Made by a program: the position numbers and the translations under genes. This document shows, piece by piece, positions 16,310 through 25,483 of a stretch of 55,737 nucleotides of DNA (within the stretch, counting starts at the first letter, position 1; each line of letters starts with the position of its first letter). Source of the DNA: Clostridia bacterium. Lineage in GTDB: Bacteria; Bacillota; Clostridia; Oscillospirales; CAG-272. Under the pieces are notes generated by a model, which saw nothing but the letters and a program-made list of their open reading frames with translations, was not told the origin of the DNA and ran no database searches. The stretch spans positions 1-55,737 of the forward strand of contig JAFXJH010000029.1 in the NCBI GenBank assembly GCA_017532425.1, written 5' to 3'.

Positions 16310-17674
16310 ATGAGTAATACTCAGATCAAGGATTTTACTAAAGGTAATATTACGAGTCAGCTGATAGTTTTTGCGTGGCCGCTTTTTTTGTCAAATCTGC
16401 TGCAGGTAATTTATAATATGGTGGATATGATAATCGTCGGTCATATGCTCGGAAAAACGGGCACGTCGGCGGTTTCGGTAGGCGGAGACGTCAGCGCACT
16501 TCTGACCTTTGTTGCGATGGGCTTTTCAAACGCAGGTCAGGTCATCATAGCCCGCTACATAGGCGCAAAAAGAATAGATAAGCTCGGGAAATTCATAGGA
16601 ACGATGAGCGGATTCCTTATGGTGTGCGCTATGATAATAAGTATTGTCGCTATTATTTTTCAGGACGGTATGCTACTGCTTATGAACACTCCGAAATCGG
16701 CATATGAAGGCGCGGCGGCATACTCGCTCATATGTATGATAGGTCTTGTGTTTATATACGGATATAATATCGTCAGCGCGATACTCAGAGGAATGGGCGA
16801 TTCAAAGCATCCCTTTGTTTTTATCGGAATTGCTGCCGTCCTTAACGTTATTCTTGATACCATTTTTGTTATCGGACTTGATATGAAAGCGGGCGGAGCA
16901 GCACTTGCTACCGTGATAAGTCAGGCTGTAAGCTTTATTTTGTGCTCGATATTTCTGCTGAAAAATAAAGAAAAGTTCCATATTAATGTAAAGCCGCGCG
17001 ACTTTGTAAATTGGGATAGGGAAATGCTCGGCGACCTTGTCAAGCTCGGAACACCGATGGCAATAAAAACGGCGTCGATACAGGTGTCGAAGCTTTTCGT
17101 AAACTCCTGGGTAAATTCTTACGGCACAGACGTGTCTGCCTTTGCGGGAATTGCAAATAAGGTAGGAAGCATAAGCAATCTCGTTTCTGCGGCAATGAAT
17201 ACGGCAGGCTCTACGATGGTGGGACAGAATATCGCCGCCGGAGAGTTTAAACGAGTGAAGAAGATACTTGCAAGACTTGCGGTGATAACCCTCTCGATAG
17301 CGAGTGCGATATCTCTCTTTGCGGTATTTTTCCCGGATCTGCTCTTCGGTATATTCTCAAGCGATGCCGACGTTTTGAAATTCGCGCCGAAATTTATTCC
17401 AATAGCTGTGCTTCTTTTCTTCGGAAGTGCGATGAGAGCGATAATGAACGCTCTGCTTAACGGAAGCGGAAACTACAGAATAAACTTTGCAACCGCAATT
17501 CTCGATGGAATCGTTATGCGTATCGGACTTGCACTGCTCTTCGGAGTTGCACTCGGAATGAAACATTACGGCTTCTGGCTTGGAGACGCGCTTGCGGGAT
17601 TTACGCCCTTCTGGATAGGAATAGTCTTCTACTTCACGGGCAGATGGAAGAAAAACGCTTTGATATCTAAATAA
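16310..17674 (+). CDS. MATE-family efflux transporter
   Basis: A 454-residue multidrug and toxin extrusion type membrane protein with about twelve hydrophobic segments in two homologous halves. Signatures: GNITSQLIVFAWPLFLSNLLQVIYNMVDMIIVGH at the first helix pair, QVIIARYIGAKR in the first loop, and the equivalent second-half AMNTAGSTMVGQNIAAGE. It would exchange Na+ or H+ for cationic compounds; the substrate is unknown. A GGGGTG ribosome site precedes the ATG. It starts right after the tRNA terminator, so it probably has low read-through transcription or a weak promoter of its own in the 28 bases between. Confidence 0.93.
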   Translation: MSNTQIKDFTKGNITSQLIVFAWPLFLSNLLQVIYNMVDMIIVGHMLGKTGTSAVSVGGDVSALLTFVAMGFSNAGQVIIARYIGAKRIDKLGKFIGTMSGFLMVCAMIISIVAIIFQDGMLLLMNTPKSAYEGAAAYSLICMIGLVFIYGYNIVSAILRGMGDSKHPFVFIGIAAVLNVILDTIFVIGLDMKAGGAALATVISQAVSFILCSIFLLKNKEKFHINVKPRDFVNWDREMLGDLVKLGTPMAIKTASIQVSKLFVNSWVNSYGTDVSAFAGIANKVGSISNLVSAAMNTAGSTMVGQNIAAGEFKRVKKILARLAVITLSIASAISLFAVFFPDLLFGIFSSDADVLKFAPKFIPIAVLLFFGSAMRAIMNALLNGSGNYRINFATAILDGIVMRIGLALLFGVALGMKHYGFWLGDALAGFTPFWIGIVFYFTGRWKKNALISK

Positions 17675-17679
17675 CTTGA

Positions 17680-17713
17680 AATAACCCGGTGAAACTGTTT
17701 TCATCGGGTTATT
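17680..17713. terminator. Bidirectional terminator between MATE and M23 genes
   Basis: AATAACCCGGTGAAA (17680-17694) pairs with TTTCATCGGGTTATT (17699-17713), with one G-T pair and a short loop, between two convergent genes. Confidence 0.85.
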
Positions 17714-17726
17714 GTTATATTCATTT

Positions 17727-19163
17727 TTACCAAGCTGTGTCAGGGCGTTTAGAGGGCATATACTTAATAGGGTTTACTCTATCTCCGTTTTTGATAACCT
17801 CAAAGTGAAGATGGATTCCGCCTGCACTTCCTGTCATACCCTGTCCGCCGAGATGCTCACCCTGGAAGACTCTGTCGCCTTCTTTTACGAGCGGCTTTGC
17901 ATACATATGCGCATACAGCGTTTTGATACCGTTTTCGTGGTCTATTATTACACAGTATCCAAATCCGCCGCTGTGCCATCCGGCAAACTCAACGACACCT
18001 GCGTCAGCCGCAACGATTTTGGTTTTTCTGCTTGTAGATATGTCCAGTCCTTTATGATAGGTGGACATTCCGGAGAATTCTGCCTTTCTCTTTCCATAAT
18101 AGGATGTTATCCATCCTACGGTCGGCCATATCATAACTCCGCTTGCGGTGGTAGACTGCGTTCCGTAGATCGTTATTTCATCAACGGGTGCTACCGTGAT
18201 ATGCTCGCTTCCGTCAACTCTTACAGAGTGTGAAAGCTCATCTCCGATATAAATGTCTTCATATTCGACGGTACATTTTCCGTCCTTGCCCTTTTGATGT
18301 ATTTCATCGGGATCGTCGTCGCCGAGAAGTGTTATCGACTTTTTGCAAGCAGAGCAGGTGCACTCTATGTCGGGAAGTCTTAACTTCTGATAAGCAACGA
18401 CCTCGGTTTCGATTCTTCGTATTGATGTAACTACAAGCTCTGTTTCAACGTTTTCAAGAGTTTCTGCGGTGCTTCCGAACATTATCGCCTGATCGATGCT
18501 CTCAATAATATCTGCAACCGCATCGTCAAGATCGTCCTTGTTTTCAAAAGCATCCTTGGTGGAAAGCGCATTACGAATTTCGTCTGTACCTGTAACTATT
18601 TTGCTCTTGTATGTAAAGTCGGGAGCTACGTAAATGTTTGATGCGGCGGCGTGCGCCGGATCGTAAGCCGAAATGTACTTGATAATATCAACGGCAAGTA
18701 TTTCAAGCTCTTCTTTGTCTGAAACGGATGAATAACCTATGATATTGTCTCCTACGTAGAATGCGTAGCATTCGCTGTAGAGTCTGGACAATTCTGCATT
18801 AATAAGCTCTTCCACCTTGGAAGAGGAGACCGTTTCGCCTTCTGTTCTTACAGCTACCATTTCAACGTTAACGTCGTTTGAAATGAGATAAGCATATCCG
18901 AGTTTTTCGGACATTTCGCTTTCGATCTTATCCGAAGCGGAGAAGACGTCGCGTACGTCGCTTACCGAGCAGGAGAATCGTCCGTCGATATAAACCTCGT
19001 AAAGGAGCTGAGAATCGTTCTTTTCAGGCAGGGTGACCTCCGGAGGAATCTCTTCCTTTTCTGTACCGCTGTCTCTGTGAGAAATTGCCGCAACTGAAAT
19101 AATCGATACTGCGATCAGCAGTATCGCAAGTAATATTCCGACTGCGATCTTTTTTTTCAGCAT
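17727..19163 (-). CDS. Membrane-anchored M23 metallopeptidase with G5-like domain
   Basis: Cell-wall endopeptidase of 478 residues. It starts with LKKKIAVG and a single hydrophobic segment (residues 7-27) that anchors or exports it. The middle contains a long helical region and a G5-like domain (YQKLRLPDI..., ending VEYEDIYIGDELSHSVRVDG); a Cys-rich insert (CTCSACKKS, then a single later Cys) interrupts it and might bind metal. The C-terminal M23 domain is intact: YHKGLDIS (His and Asp zinc ligands), GVVEFAGW, TLYAHM and GGIHLHFEV (HxH). It would cut peptidoglycan crosslinks or remodel the wall. Its own promoter lies about 90 bases upstream. Confidence 0.9.
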   Translation of the reverse strand: MLKKKIAVGILLAILLIAVSIISVAAISHRDSGTEKEEIPPEVTLPEKNDSQLLYEVYIDGRFSCSVSDVRDVFSASDKIESEMSEKLGYAYLISNDVNVEMVAVRTEGETVSSSKVEELINAELSRLYSECYAFYVGDNIIGYSSVSDKEELEILAVDIIKYISAYDPAHAAASNIYVAPDFTYKSKIVTGTDEIRNALSTKDAFENKDDLDDAVADIIESIDQAIMFGSTAETLENVETELVVTSIRRIETEVVAYQKLRLPDIECTCSACKKSITLLGDDDPDEIHQKGKDGKCTVEYEDIYIGDELSHSVRVDGSEHITVAPVDEITIYGTQSTTASGVMIWPTVGWITSYYGKRKAEFSGMSTYHKGLDISTSRKTKIVAADAGVVEFAGWHSGGFGYCVIIDHENGIKTLYAHMYAKPLVKEGDRVFQGEHLGGQGMTGSAGGIHLHFEVIKNGDRVNPIKYMPSKRPDTAW

Positions 19164-19254
19164 AAAAATACCTCTCTTTTATCTTTAGCCTGCGGCTTCG
19201 CGGAGGATGTGCGTGCAAATGTCTGCCGGGAAACATAAAACCACAAGCTCTATC

Positions 19255-19283
19255 AGTATAGCATTTTTTGTATATAATGTCAA
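19255..19283 (-). promoter_or_regulatory. Promoter of the M23 peptidase gene
   Basis: On the minus strand: TTGACA (19278-19283), a 17-base spacer, TATACT (19255-19260). The leader of about 85 bases contains only a small G+C-rich hairpin around 19190-19205. Confidence 0.85.
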
Positions 19284-19426
19284 GAGCTTTTTTGAAAGAA
19301 TTTGCTTGCTTTAAGAAAAAATACTCGTTTTTTGTCTTTAAAATGGTGTGTTTGGATTAAAATACAGAATAACCTTGAAGAGAAAAGAATACCTTTTTCA
19401 AAATTTTTATAAAAAAGCAAAAATGC

Positions 19427-19455
19427 TTGAAATCAAGCCCGGTGTATGATAAAAT
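19427..19455 (+). promoter_or_regulatory. tadA promoter
   Basis: TTGAAA (19427-19432), a 17-base spacer, TAAAAT (19450-19455). The rest of the 325-base gap between the divergent M23 and tadA genes is A+T rich with no coding signal. Confidence 0.8.
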
Positions 19456-19488
19456 AATGATAATTTAAGATCGTATACGGAGAATCCG

Positions 19489-20040
19489 ATGGATAAAACA
19501 GATAAAATAAAAGAAGAAATACCCTCATGTATCGAAGCGGAGGCTTCTGCGGAGGATCATATTAAGTTTATGAAAAAAGCGCTCGAATATGCCGCTCTTG
19601 CAGAGGAAACTCTTGACGTGCCGGTCGGAGCAGTCGTTGTTTGCGACGGAGAGATCGTTTCGTACGGTTATAACCGCAGGGAAGGAAGCAAAAACGCGCT
19701 CTGCCACGCCGAGATCGAGGCTATAAACCGAGCTTGCGAAGAGCTTGGCGGATGGCGGCTTCATAAATGCGACCTTTACGTAACGCTTGAGCCCTGCCCG
19801 ATGTGTGCGGGCGCGATAATAAATTCAAGGATCAAAAACGTCTATTTCGGAGCAAGCGATAATAAAGCGGGCGCCTTTGGCGGACTTTTCGATATGAATA
19901 AGGAAGCTCTTAATCACCATCCGAACGTTGTGCGCGGAGTGTGTGCGGACGAGTGCTCGAAGCTGCTCAGCGATTTTTTCGTTGAACTGCGTAAAAGAAA
20001 GAAGATCGAAAAGGAAAACAAAAAAAGTACCGAAGAATAA
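19489..20040 (+). CDS. tadA: tRNA-specific adenosine deaminase
   Basis: Deaminates adenosine 34 of tRNA-Arg(ACG) to inosine. 183 residues. The cytidine/deoxycytidylate deaminase-like zinc site is complete: CHAEIEAI (His ligand and proton-shuttle Glu) and LEPCPMCAGAIINSRI (two Cys ligands). VPVGAVVVCDGEIVSYGYNRR and YFGASDNKAGAFGGLFDM are typical TadA stretches, and the tail holds the usual basic helix. About 20 extra N-terminal residues precede the family start (FMKKALEYA). ACGGAGAA is the ribosome site. It is monocistronic, with its own promoter and a bidirectional terminator. Confidence 0.95.
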   Translation: MDKTDKIKEEIPSCIEAEASAEDHIKFMKKALEYAALAEETLDVPVGAVVVCDGEIVSYGYNRREGSKNALCHAEIEAINRACEELGGWRLHKCDLYVTLEPCPMCAGAIINSRIKNVYFGASDNKAGAFGGLFDMNKEALNHHPNVVRGVCADECSKLLSDFFVELRKRKKIEKENKKSTEE

Positions 20041-20043
20041 ATA

Positions 20044-20082
20044 ATACGCACCTGAAAATCATTCGACTTTTCGGGTGCGTAT
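20044..20082. terminator. Bidirectional terminator between tadA and dapB
   Basis: ATACGCACCTGAAAA (20044-20058) pairs with TTTTCGGGTGCGTAT (20068-20082) with one wobble pair, then a T-rich tail. Confidence 0.88.
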
Positions 20083-20098
20083 CTTTTATTTGTCAGAT

Positions 20099-20866
20099 TC
20101 AAACGCCTGCAATATTATTCACAAGATCGGTCATAGAATAAAATCCTGCGGGCATACCGACCATAAATTCTGCGGCTCGCAGAGCTCCGAGGGCGAATAC
20201 GGAGCGCGAGAACGCCGAGTGGGATATGGTTACCGATTCGTTCTTGCCGCCGAAGAGCACACTGTGCTCGCCGACTATTCCGCCTGCACGGACAGCGTGG
20301 ATGCCGATCTCGTTTTTCGGACGGGCTTCGCGACGCTCTGTGCGGTCGTAAACGTACTCGGGACTGCTCTCGAGCGTTTCAGAGATAGCGTCTGCAATCA
20401 TAAGAGCTGTTCCGCTCGGAGCGTCAAGCTTTTTGTTGTGATGCGCTTCGATTATTTCGATGTCGAAATCGTCACCGAGCATAGCGGCAGCCTTTTTGGA
20501 AAGCTCTATGAGAAGATTTATGCCGAGCGACATATTTCTCGAGAAAAATACCGGTATGTATTTCGAATACTCGTGCATAAGAGCACTCTCCTCGGGTGTG
20601 TGACCGGTGGATGCTATTATGACAGGGAGCTTGTTCGCTTTGGCGTATTCAAGATAGCTCGGGAGCTCTGCGTGAAAAGAGAAATCGATGATAACGTCTG
20701 CTTTTTCACTTACCTCTTTTATTTTTGAATATACGGGATAATCGCCGCGGCGCTCTGTGTTAAGGTCAACGCCGGCAACTATTTTAAAATTGTCTTTTTC
20801 ACATACGATCTCTTCAACGGCTCTTCCCATTCGTCCGTTGATACCGCAAAAAATTATGTTTGTCAC
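20099..20866 (-). CDS. dapB: 4-hydroxy-tetrahydrodipicolinate reductase
   Basis: Reduces the DapA product to tetrahydrodipicolinate on the lysine and diaminopimelate pathway, which also feeds the peptidoglycan crosslink. 255 residues, normal length. FCGINGRMGRAV is the NAD(P)-binding loop; VIIDFSFHAELPSYL, VIASTGHTPEE, SRNMSLGINLL, and the catalytic EAHHNKKLDAPSGTAL motif are all present, followed by EIGIHAVRAGGIVGEHSVLF. It begins 69 bases downstream of dapA on the same strand and is probably expressed from the dapA promoter. An AAAGGAGTTTTT ribosome site precedes the start. Confidence 0.96.
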   Translation of the reverse strand: MTNIIFCGINGRMGRAVEEIVCEKDNFKIVAGVDLNTERRGDYPVYSKIKEVSEKADVIIDFSFHAELPSYLEYAKANKLPVIIASTGHTPEESALMHEYSKYIPVFFSRNMSLGINLLIELSKKAAAMLGDDFDIEIIEAHHNKKLDAPSGTALMIADAISETLESSPEYVYDRTERREARPKNEIGIHAVRAGGIVGEHSVLFGGKNESVTISHSAFSRSVFALGALRAAEFMVGMPAGFYSMTDLVNNIAGV

Positions 20867-20896
20867 TATAAAAACTCCTTTGCTTCGGTAGATTAT

Positions 20897-20928
20897 CAGC
20901 CTCGGAAACGCTGACGTAACCGAGGCTG
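20897..20928 (-). promoter_or_regulatory. Hairpin between dapA and dapB
   Basis: CAGCCTCGG (20897-20905) pairs with CCGAGGCTG (20920-20928), with an inner ACG/CGT. No U-tract follows on the minus strand, so it is more likely an mRNA processing or stability element than a terminator. Confidence 0.5.
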
Positions 20929-20935
20929 TGTTGTA

Positions 20936-21832
20936 TTACTTGTTCAGAATTCCGAGGTCCTTCATTATCTTGACGAGCTTCTCACGGTTCTGAGGCTCTA
21001 CCTCGGAGAGGGGGAGACGGAGCTCACCCGAGCAGAATCCGAGCTCTTCCATTACAGCCTTGATCGGTACGGGGTTTACCTCGCAGAACATTGCTCTTGC
21101 GAAGGAGTGGAGTCTGAGCTGAAGAGCCGCGCTCTCCTTTACCTTGCCGTCGAAGTAAAGCTGGCAGATGTCGTGTGTTTCCTTCGGCAGAGCGTTTGCC
21201 ATAACCGAGATAACACCCTTGCCGCCGAGCGAAAGCATAGGAACGATCTGATCGTCGTCACCGCTGTAAATGTCGAATACGTCGCCGAATTCGTGGAAAA
21301 GGTCAACTATCTGCGAGAAGTTGCCCGAAGCCTCCTTGACGCCGACGATGTTGGGATGCTTTGCAAGCTCTCTGTAAACGGGAGCGGTAATGTTGCATCC
21401 GGTACGTCCGGGAACGTTGTAAACGATGATGGGGCAGTCGACTGCATCTGCAAGGAGATTGTAGTGTCTGATAAGACCTGTAGTCGTTGCCTTGTTATAG
21501 TAAGGGGTTACGGTAAGAAGACCGTCAGCACCTGCGTCACTTGCAAACTTAGAGAGCTCTACAGCGTAGTTTGTGTCGTTGCTTCCCGTGCCTGCGATTA
21601 CGGGGATGCGCTTATTTACCTTTTCAAGTGTGTACTCGAGACACTTTTTGTGCTCTGCATCAGATAGGGTTGCACATTCTCCGGTTGTTCCGCAAATAAT
21701 AATAGCATCGGTGTGGTTAGCTATCTGATACTCTATAATTTTTCCGAGTGCGTCATAGTCGACCTTGTAATCCTTGAAGGGAGTTATTATTGCGACGCCC
21801 GAACCGGTAAAAAGAGTTTTTTTCATTGTCAT
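20936..21832 (-). CDS. dapA: 4-hydroxy-tetrahydrodipicolinate synthase
   Basis: Condenses pyruvate and aspartate semialdehyde, the first committed step to lysine and diaminopimelate. 298 residues, TIM barrel. GSGVAIITPFKD at the N-terminus, ICGTTGECATL (substrate-binding Thr-Thr), VTPYYNKATTTGL, the IVYNVPGRTGCNI stretch with the catalytic Tyr and Arg, and GVKEASGN with the Schiff-base Lys are all visible. AGAAAGGAATTGCT precedes the first ATG (encoding MTM), so that start is used. First gene of the dapA-dapB operon, driven by a consensus promoter about 190 bases upstream; the long leader shows no lysine-riboswitch motif that I can recognise. Confidence 0.96.
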   Translation of the reverse strand: MTMKKTLFTGSGVAIITPFKDYKVDYDALGKIIEYQIANHTDAIIICGTTGECATLSDAEHKKCLEYTLEKVNKRIPVIAGTGSNDTNYAVELSKFASDAGADGLLTVTPYYNKATTTGLIRHYNLLADAVDCPIIVYNVPGRTGCNITAPVYRELAKHPNIVGVKEASGNFSQIVDLFHEFGDVFDIYSGDDDQIVPMLSLGGKGVISVMANALPKETHDICQLYFDGKVKESAALQLRLHSFARAMFCEVNPVPIKAVMEELGFCSGELRLPLSEVEPQNREKLVKIMKDLGILNK

Positions 21833-22019
21833 AGCAATTCCTTTCTGTATATGGCCGAATACATCGTTGTAAGATCATTTCGGTATAGTTTTAAAAAAAT
21901 ATAAAATTGGGTTGAAAAAATCGATTTGTTATTGTATAATTGGATTGCGAGATGCTTGCGGGGGCTTTTTCGAGTGCTTTTTTCGAAAAAACGACCGAAC
22001 AACAAAAATCGCCTATACT

Positions 22020-22048
22020 ATAATATCATAAACTGTTTTTTATGTCAA
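22020..22048 (-). promoter_or_regulatory. dapA-dapB promoter
   Basis: On the minus strand: TTGACA (22043-22048), a 17-base spacer, TATTAT (22020-22025). The leader of roughly 180 bases contains a self-complementary TTTTTTCGAAAAAA (around 21979-21992) and G+C-poor sequence; I see no known riboswitch in it. The 334-base gap to queA holds nothing coding. Confidence 0.82.
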
Positions 22049-22117
22049 GGAGTTTGACATTATTTTCTTCAAACTCTTTGATTTATAATTTGCAGTTATG
22101 TAAGAATATCGGCTTAA

Positions 22118-22126
22118 TGATAAAAT
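22118..22126 (+). promoter_or_regulatory. Extended -10 promoter for queA-miaA
   Basis: TG-A-TAAAAT (22118-22126), 41 bases before the queA ATG; no clear -35 box. Confidence 0.5.
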
Positions 22127-22166
22127 AAGGACAAATAAAATTGAAGTATAAAAAGGATAAACAGTT

Positions 22167-23228
22167 ATGATATCAAATACAATGACACCCACACAGCTCA
22201 GCGTTCACGACTTTTTTTACGAGCTTCCCGAGGAGCTTATAGCGCAGGAACCGGTCAATCCGCGCGATCATTCGCGTCTTATGGTACTTGACCGAGAAGA
22301 AAAAAGCATAGATGACAAGAAATTTTACGATATAATAGACTATCTTAATGCGGGCGACGTCCTCGTTATAAATGATTCGAAGGTAATTCCCGCAAGAATC
22401 TACGGTGAGAAGGAGGGAAGCGGCGGACCTGTTGAGGTGGTACTTCTCCGCAGACACGAGAGCGACCTCTGGGAGGCGCTCACAAGACCGGGCAAAAGAA
22501 CTAAGATCGGTAGTACTATTATATTCGGAAACTCTCTTCGTGCTCACGTCGAAGGTGTTGCAGAGGGCGGAAACCGTATGCTTCGCTTTGAATACGATAA
22601 AACCAAGGAGGATTTCTTTTCGATAATAGACAGAGTGGGTATGATGCCTCTTCCTCCGTATATCACGAAGCCTCTTGAGGACAAGGACCGCTATCAGACC
22701 GTTTACGCAAACGAGCGCGGAAGCGCGGCGGCGCCCACGGCAGGTCTGCACTTTACGAAAGAGCTTCTCGAAAAAATAAAAGCCAAGGGTGTAAAGATAG
22801 CACCCGTAATGCTTCACGTCGGACTCGGCACATTCAGACCTGTCAAGGTAGAAAAGATAGCAGAGCATATCATGCACAGCGAATTTATAACCGTTACAAA
22901 GGAAAGTGCGGATATAATAAACGAAGCTCGCAAAAACGGCGGACGTATAATAGCCGTCGGCACGACGTCCTGCCGCACGCTTGAAAGTGCGTCCGACGAA
23001 AACGGAATAGTTCACCCCGTTTGCGACGATACGAAGATATTTATCTATCCGGGATATAAATTCAAGGCTACAGATGCGCTCATAACCAACTTTCATCTGC
23101 CTGAAAGCACGCTTATAATGCTCGTGTCCGCATTTGCTTCGCGCGATTTCGTTATGCAGGCATACAATGAAGCCGTTGCGAAAAAATACCGCTTCTTCTC
23201 GTTTGGAGACGCGATGTTCATTCAATAA
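22167..23228 (+). CDS. queA: S-adenosylmethionine:tRNA ribosyltransferase-isomerase
   Basis: Transfers and isomerises the ribosyl part of SAM onto preQ1 in tRNA to make epoxyqueuosine. 353 residues. [15 protein letters not shown] is the classic QueA N-terminus; [38 protein letters not shown], the [14 protein letters not shown] motif, [11 protein letters not shown], and [17 protein letters not shown] are family signatures. The partner enzyme Tgt is encoded 13 kb away at 36093, so queuosine synthesis genes are split between two operons of this window. The stop is 22 bases before the miaA start. Confidence 0.96.
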   Translation: MISNTMTPTQLSVHDFFYELPEELIAQEPVNPRDHSRLMVLDREEKSIDDKKFYDIIDYLNAGDVLVINDSKVIPARIYGEKEGSGGPVEVVLLRRHESDLWEALTRPGKRTKIGSTIIFGNSLRAHVEGVAEGGNRMLRFEYDKTKEDFFSIIDRVGMMPLPPYITKPLEDKDRYQTVYANERGSAAAPTAGLHFTKELLEKIKAKGVKIAPVMLHVGLGTFRPVKVEKIAEHIMHSEFITVTKESADIINEARKNGGRIIAVGTTSCRTLESASDENGIVHPVCDDTKIFIYPGYKFKATDALITNFHLPESTLIMLVSAFASRDFVMQAYNEAVAKKYRFFSFGDAMFIQ

Positions 23229-23250
23229 GATTCGAAAAGGAATTTTGTCA

Positions 23251-24177
23251 GTGGAAAATTTGTCTACGAAAAAGAAAATTTTAGCGATAAGCGGACCTAC
23301 TGCGGTAGGCAAGACCGCCCTTGCCATAAGGGTCGCCGAGGAGCTTGGCGGAGAGATAATCTCCTGCGATTCCATGCAGATATATAAGGGTATGGACATA
23401 GGCACGGCAAAGCCTACAAGGGAAGAGCTCGCGCGCGTCCCGCATCATATGATAGATGTGGTTTCACCCGATGTGGACTTTTCGTGTGCGGAATACAAGG
23501 CTATGGCTACGGAAGCTGTAGAAGATATAATCTCAAGAGGAAAATTGCCGATATTCTGCGGAGGTACTGGACTTTATCTTGAAAGCGTGCTCTATAACGG
23601 CGGATTTTCGGAGGCTCCTGCGGATAAAGCCGTGCGCGAAAGACTTGCCGCAAACTCTCCCGAAGAAAACTGGAAAAGACTTATAGATATAGACCCAGAT
23701 GCGGCATCGAAGACGCATATGAATAATCTGCCGAGAGTTATACGCGCTCTCGAAATATACGACCTCACGGGTATAACGAAAACTGAGTGGGACAGACTCT
23801 CGAAGGAAAAAACTTCCGACTATGATTCTCGCGTTATCGTACTTTACGCCTCGGATAGAAATTTCCTGTACGATAGGATAAACCGCAGAGTTGATATTAT
23901 GATCGAGGATGGTCTGCTTGAAGAGGTCAGAGCACTGTCACTAAAAAAGAATTCGACGGCAGGGCAGGCAATCGGATATAAGGAAATTACCGAGTATTTC
24001 GAGGGAAGATCGACTCTTGAGGAGGCCATAGAAAAAATAAAGCAGGCAAGCCGTAACTACGCAAAAAGACAGCAGACCTGGTGGCGACACAGCCGAGAGG
24101 CGAAGTTTGTCGATATTTGCGATAAAAACTTTGAAAATATTGTAAATTTTGCAATTTCGCTTGCCGAAAGTGATTGA
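23251..24177 (+). CDS. miaA: tRNA dimethylallyltransferase
   Basis: Adds an isopentenyl group to A37 of tRNAs reading U-starting codons. The GTG at 23251 is taken as start: AAAAGGA lies 9 bases upstream, and the protein (308 residues) then has the normal MiaA N-terminus, with the P-loop SGPTAVGKTALA about 12 residues in. An open frame runs further upstream but would overlap queA by some 90 bases. Other signatures: ISCDSMQIYKGMDIGTAKP, PHHMIDVVSPDVDFSCAEY, FCGGTGLYLESVLYNG, RVIRALEIY, and GQAIGYKEI. A characteristic YAKRQQTWWRHS follows near the C-terminus. It probably shares the queA transcript. Confidence 0.94.
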   Translation: MENLSTKKKILAISGPTAVGKTALAIRVAEELGGEIISCDSMQIYKGMDIGTAKPTREELARVPHHMIDVVSPDVDFSCAEYKAMATEAVEDIISRGKLPIFCGGTGLYLESVLYNGGFSEAPADKAVRERLAANSPEENWKRLIDIDPDAASKTHMNNLPRVIRALEIYDLTGITKTEWDRLSKEKTSDYDSRVIVLYASDRNFLYDRINRRVDIMIEDGLLEEVRALSLKKNSTAGQAIGYKEITEYFEGRSTLEEAIEKIKQASRNYAKRQQTWWRHSREAKFVDICDKNFENIVNFAISLAESD

Positions 24178-24202
24178 TATATAAATGAATATATGTTATA
24201 AT
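24174..24202 (+). promoter_or_regulatory. Promoter of the HlyD-like / cell-division cluster
   Basis: TTGATA (24174-24179), a 17-base spacer, TATAAT (24197-24202). The -35 box overlaps the miaA stop codon. It probably drives the run from 24242 onward. Confidence 0.75.
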
Positions 24203-24241
24203 ATATAAATAATCAAGTGGATAGAACAGGTCGGTGATGGT

Positions 24242-25483
24242 ATGGATACAGCTTATATAAAAAGAATAGGTTTTTATCTTATCCTCGCACTTGTTGCACT
24301 GTCACTTATAGCAAGCCTTATATATCACGCATACGAGGAGCTTTCGGATGACCTTGAGCTAACCTTCCTCAGCGAGACTACCGAGTCCGAGTTTATTGAG
24401 ATGAAGGCTTATATGTCGGTCGAGGAATACGTTGTACCGGATACGCAATATTATGAAGGTATGGCGATCGAGCATTCTGCGGGAAAGACCGCCCTTGTGT
24501 CTGTTGACGAGACGGTAGTGCGTCTTTATTATAACGAGGACGCGGGCGAGCTTGTATCACAGCTTGAATATCTTAACGAAAAGCTTGAATTTTGCAAGAA
24601 GGCAAGAGATTACGCTTCAAAATACAGCGTTTCAAGGCTGAATGAGCTTATAGATAAAACAGAGAGCTCGTTGCTTGCATCAGAAAATTTTCACGATAAG
24701 AACAGCTTTCAGGCAGAATATGAGATCCTTTTGGCGGCAAGAGCGTCAAAAATGGGGAATTCGGTCGATTACTCGGCAGTTATAAGCGAGTGTGAAAGCA
24801 CTATCAAGGAAATATACGGAAATCTCGGAAGAGCTTATGCGGAATATAAATCGACAATAAACGGAGCATATTTTTCTTCTTGCGACGGGTATGAGTCTAA
24901 AATACCTCAAAACGTCTTTTCGGTAGCAGACCTTGATACTCTTTACAATGCGGTGAGTGATGACTCGACTCCAGATGAAGCGGGTAAGCTCGGTAAGCTT
25001 GTGAATCTTAATAAATGGTATCTTGTATGTGCGACCGATAAAACGTCGACTTATTATATGAAAAAGGGCGATAAGCTTGAGGTAGAGCTCGGAAGCAGCG
25101 GAAGAATTTGTAAGCTTTCGATAGAGCGAGTCGTTACAGAGCGCGGACGCGATGAGGCAATAATCGTTTTCTCATCGGATATAATGCTTGACAGCGAGGA
25201 TTACGAGCACTATCAGACTGTTAAGGTGGCTCTGAAAAAGCATACGGGATATAAGCTTCCCGTTACGGCAATAAGATATGAAAACGGAGTTGCCGGAGTG
25301 TACGTGCTTCGAGGAAGTATGGTAAAATACCGTCAGGTGGAGATACTGTACGCAGGAGACGGATACGTTATCGTGACGGGCAACGTTGTGTCGGATGTTG
25401 AGGGAATATCATCGCTCAGCAGATATGACAGAGTAATAGTAAGAGGACAAAATTTGTTTGACGGAAAGGTCATTATAGTATGA
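24242..25483 (+). CDS. HlyD-like membrane-anchored protein of the cell-division cluster
   Basis: A 413-residue bitopic protein: one N-terminal membrane helix (residues 9-28, FYLILALVALSLIASLIYHA) followed by an extracytoplasmic domain. The middle is a helical hairpin with coiled-coil character (residues about 95-205), and the C-terminus has a beta-barrel-like region (KKGDKLEVELGSSGRICKLSIE..., AIRYENGVAGVYVLRGSMVKYRQVEIL), the layout of HlyD/RND adaptor proteins. In Clostridia a protein of this type is commonly found just upstream of yggS-sepF, and its role there is not established to my knowledge. No partner transporter lies nearby. Its stop overlaps the yggS start by 4 bases (ATGA), so translation is likely coupled. 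Confidence 0.7.
   Translation: MDTAYIKRIGFYLILALVALSLIASLIYHAYEELSDDLELTFLSETTESEFIEMKAYMSVEEYVVPDTQYYEGMAIEHSAGKTALVSVDETVVRLYYNEDAGELVSQLEYLNEKLEFCKKARDYASKYSVSRLNELIDKTESSLLASENFHDKNSFQAEYEILLAARASKMGNSVDYSAVISECESTIKEIYGNLGRAYAEYKSTINGAYFSSCDGYESKIPQNVFSVADLDTLYNAVSDDSTPDEAGKLGKLVNLNKWYLVCATDKTSTYYMKKGDKLEVELGSSGRICKLSIERVVTERGRDEAIIVFSSDIMLDSEDYEHYQTVKVALKKHTGYKLPVTAIRYENGVAGVYVLRGSMVKYRQVEILYAGDGYVIVTGNVVSDVEGISSLSRYDRVIVRGQNLFDGKVIIV

Noticed and set aside
21833-22013. Lysine riboswitch before dapA
   Set aside because: The AGAGGNGC-type conserved blocks of that class are not seen in the leader.
22173-23405. 410-codon minus-strand open frame
   Set aside because: Antisense to queA and the start of miaA, no family motif and no ribosome site.
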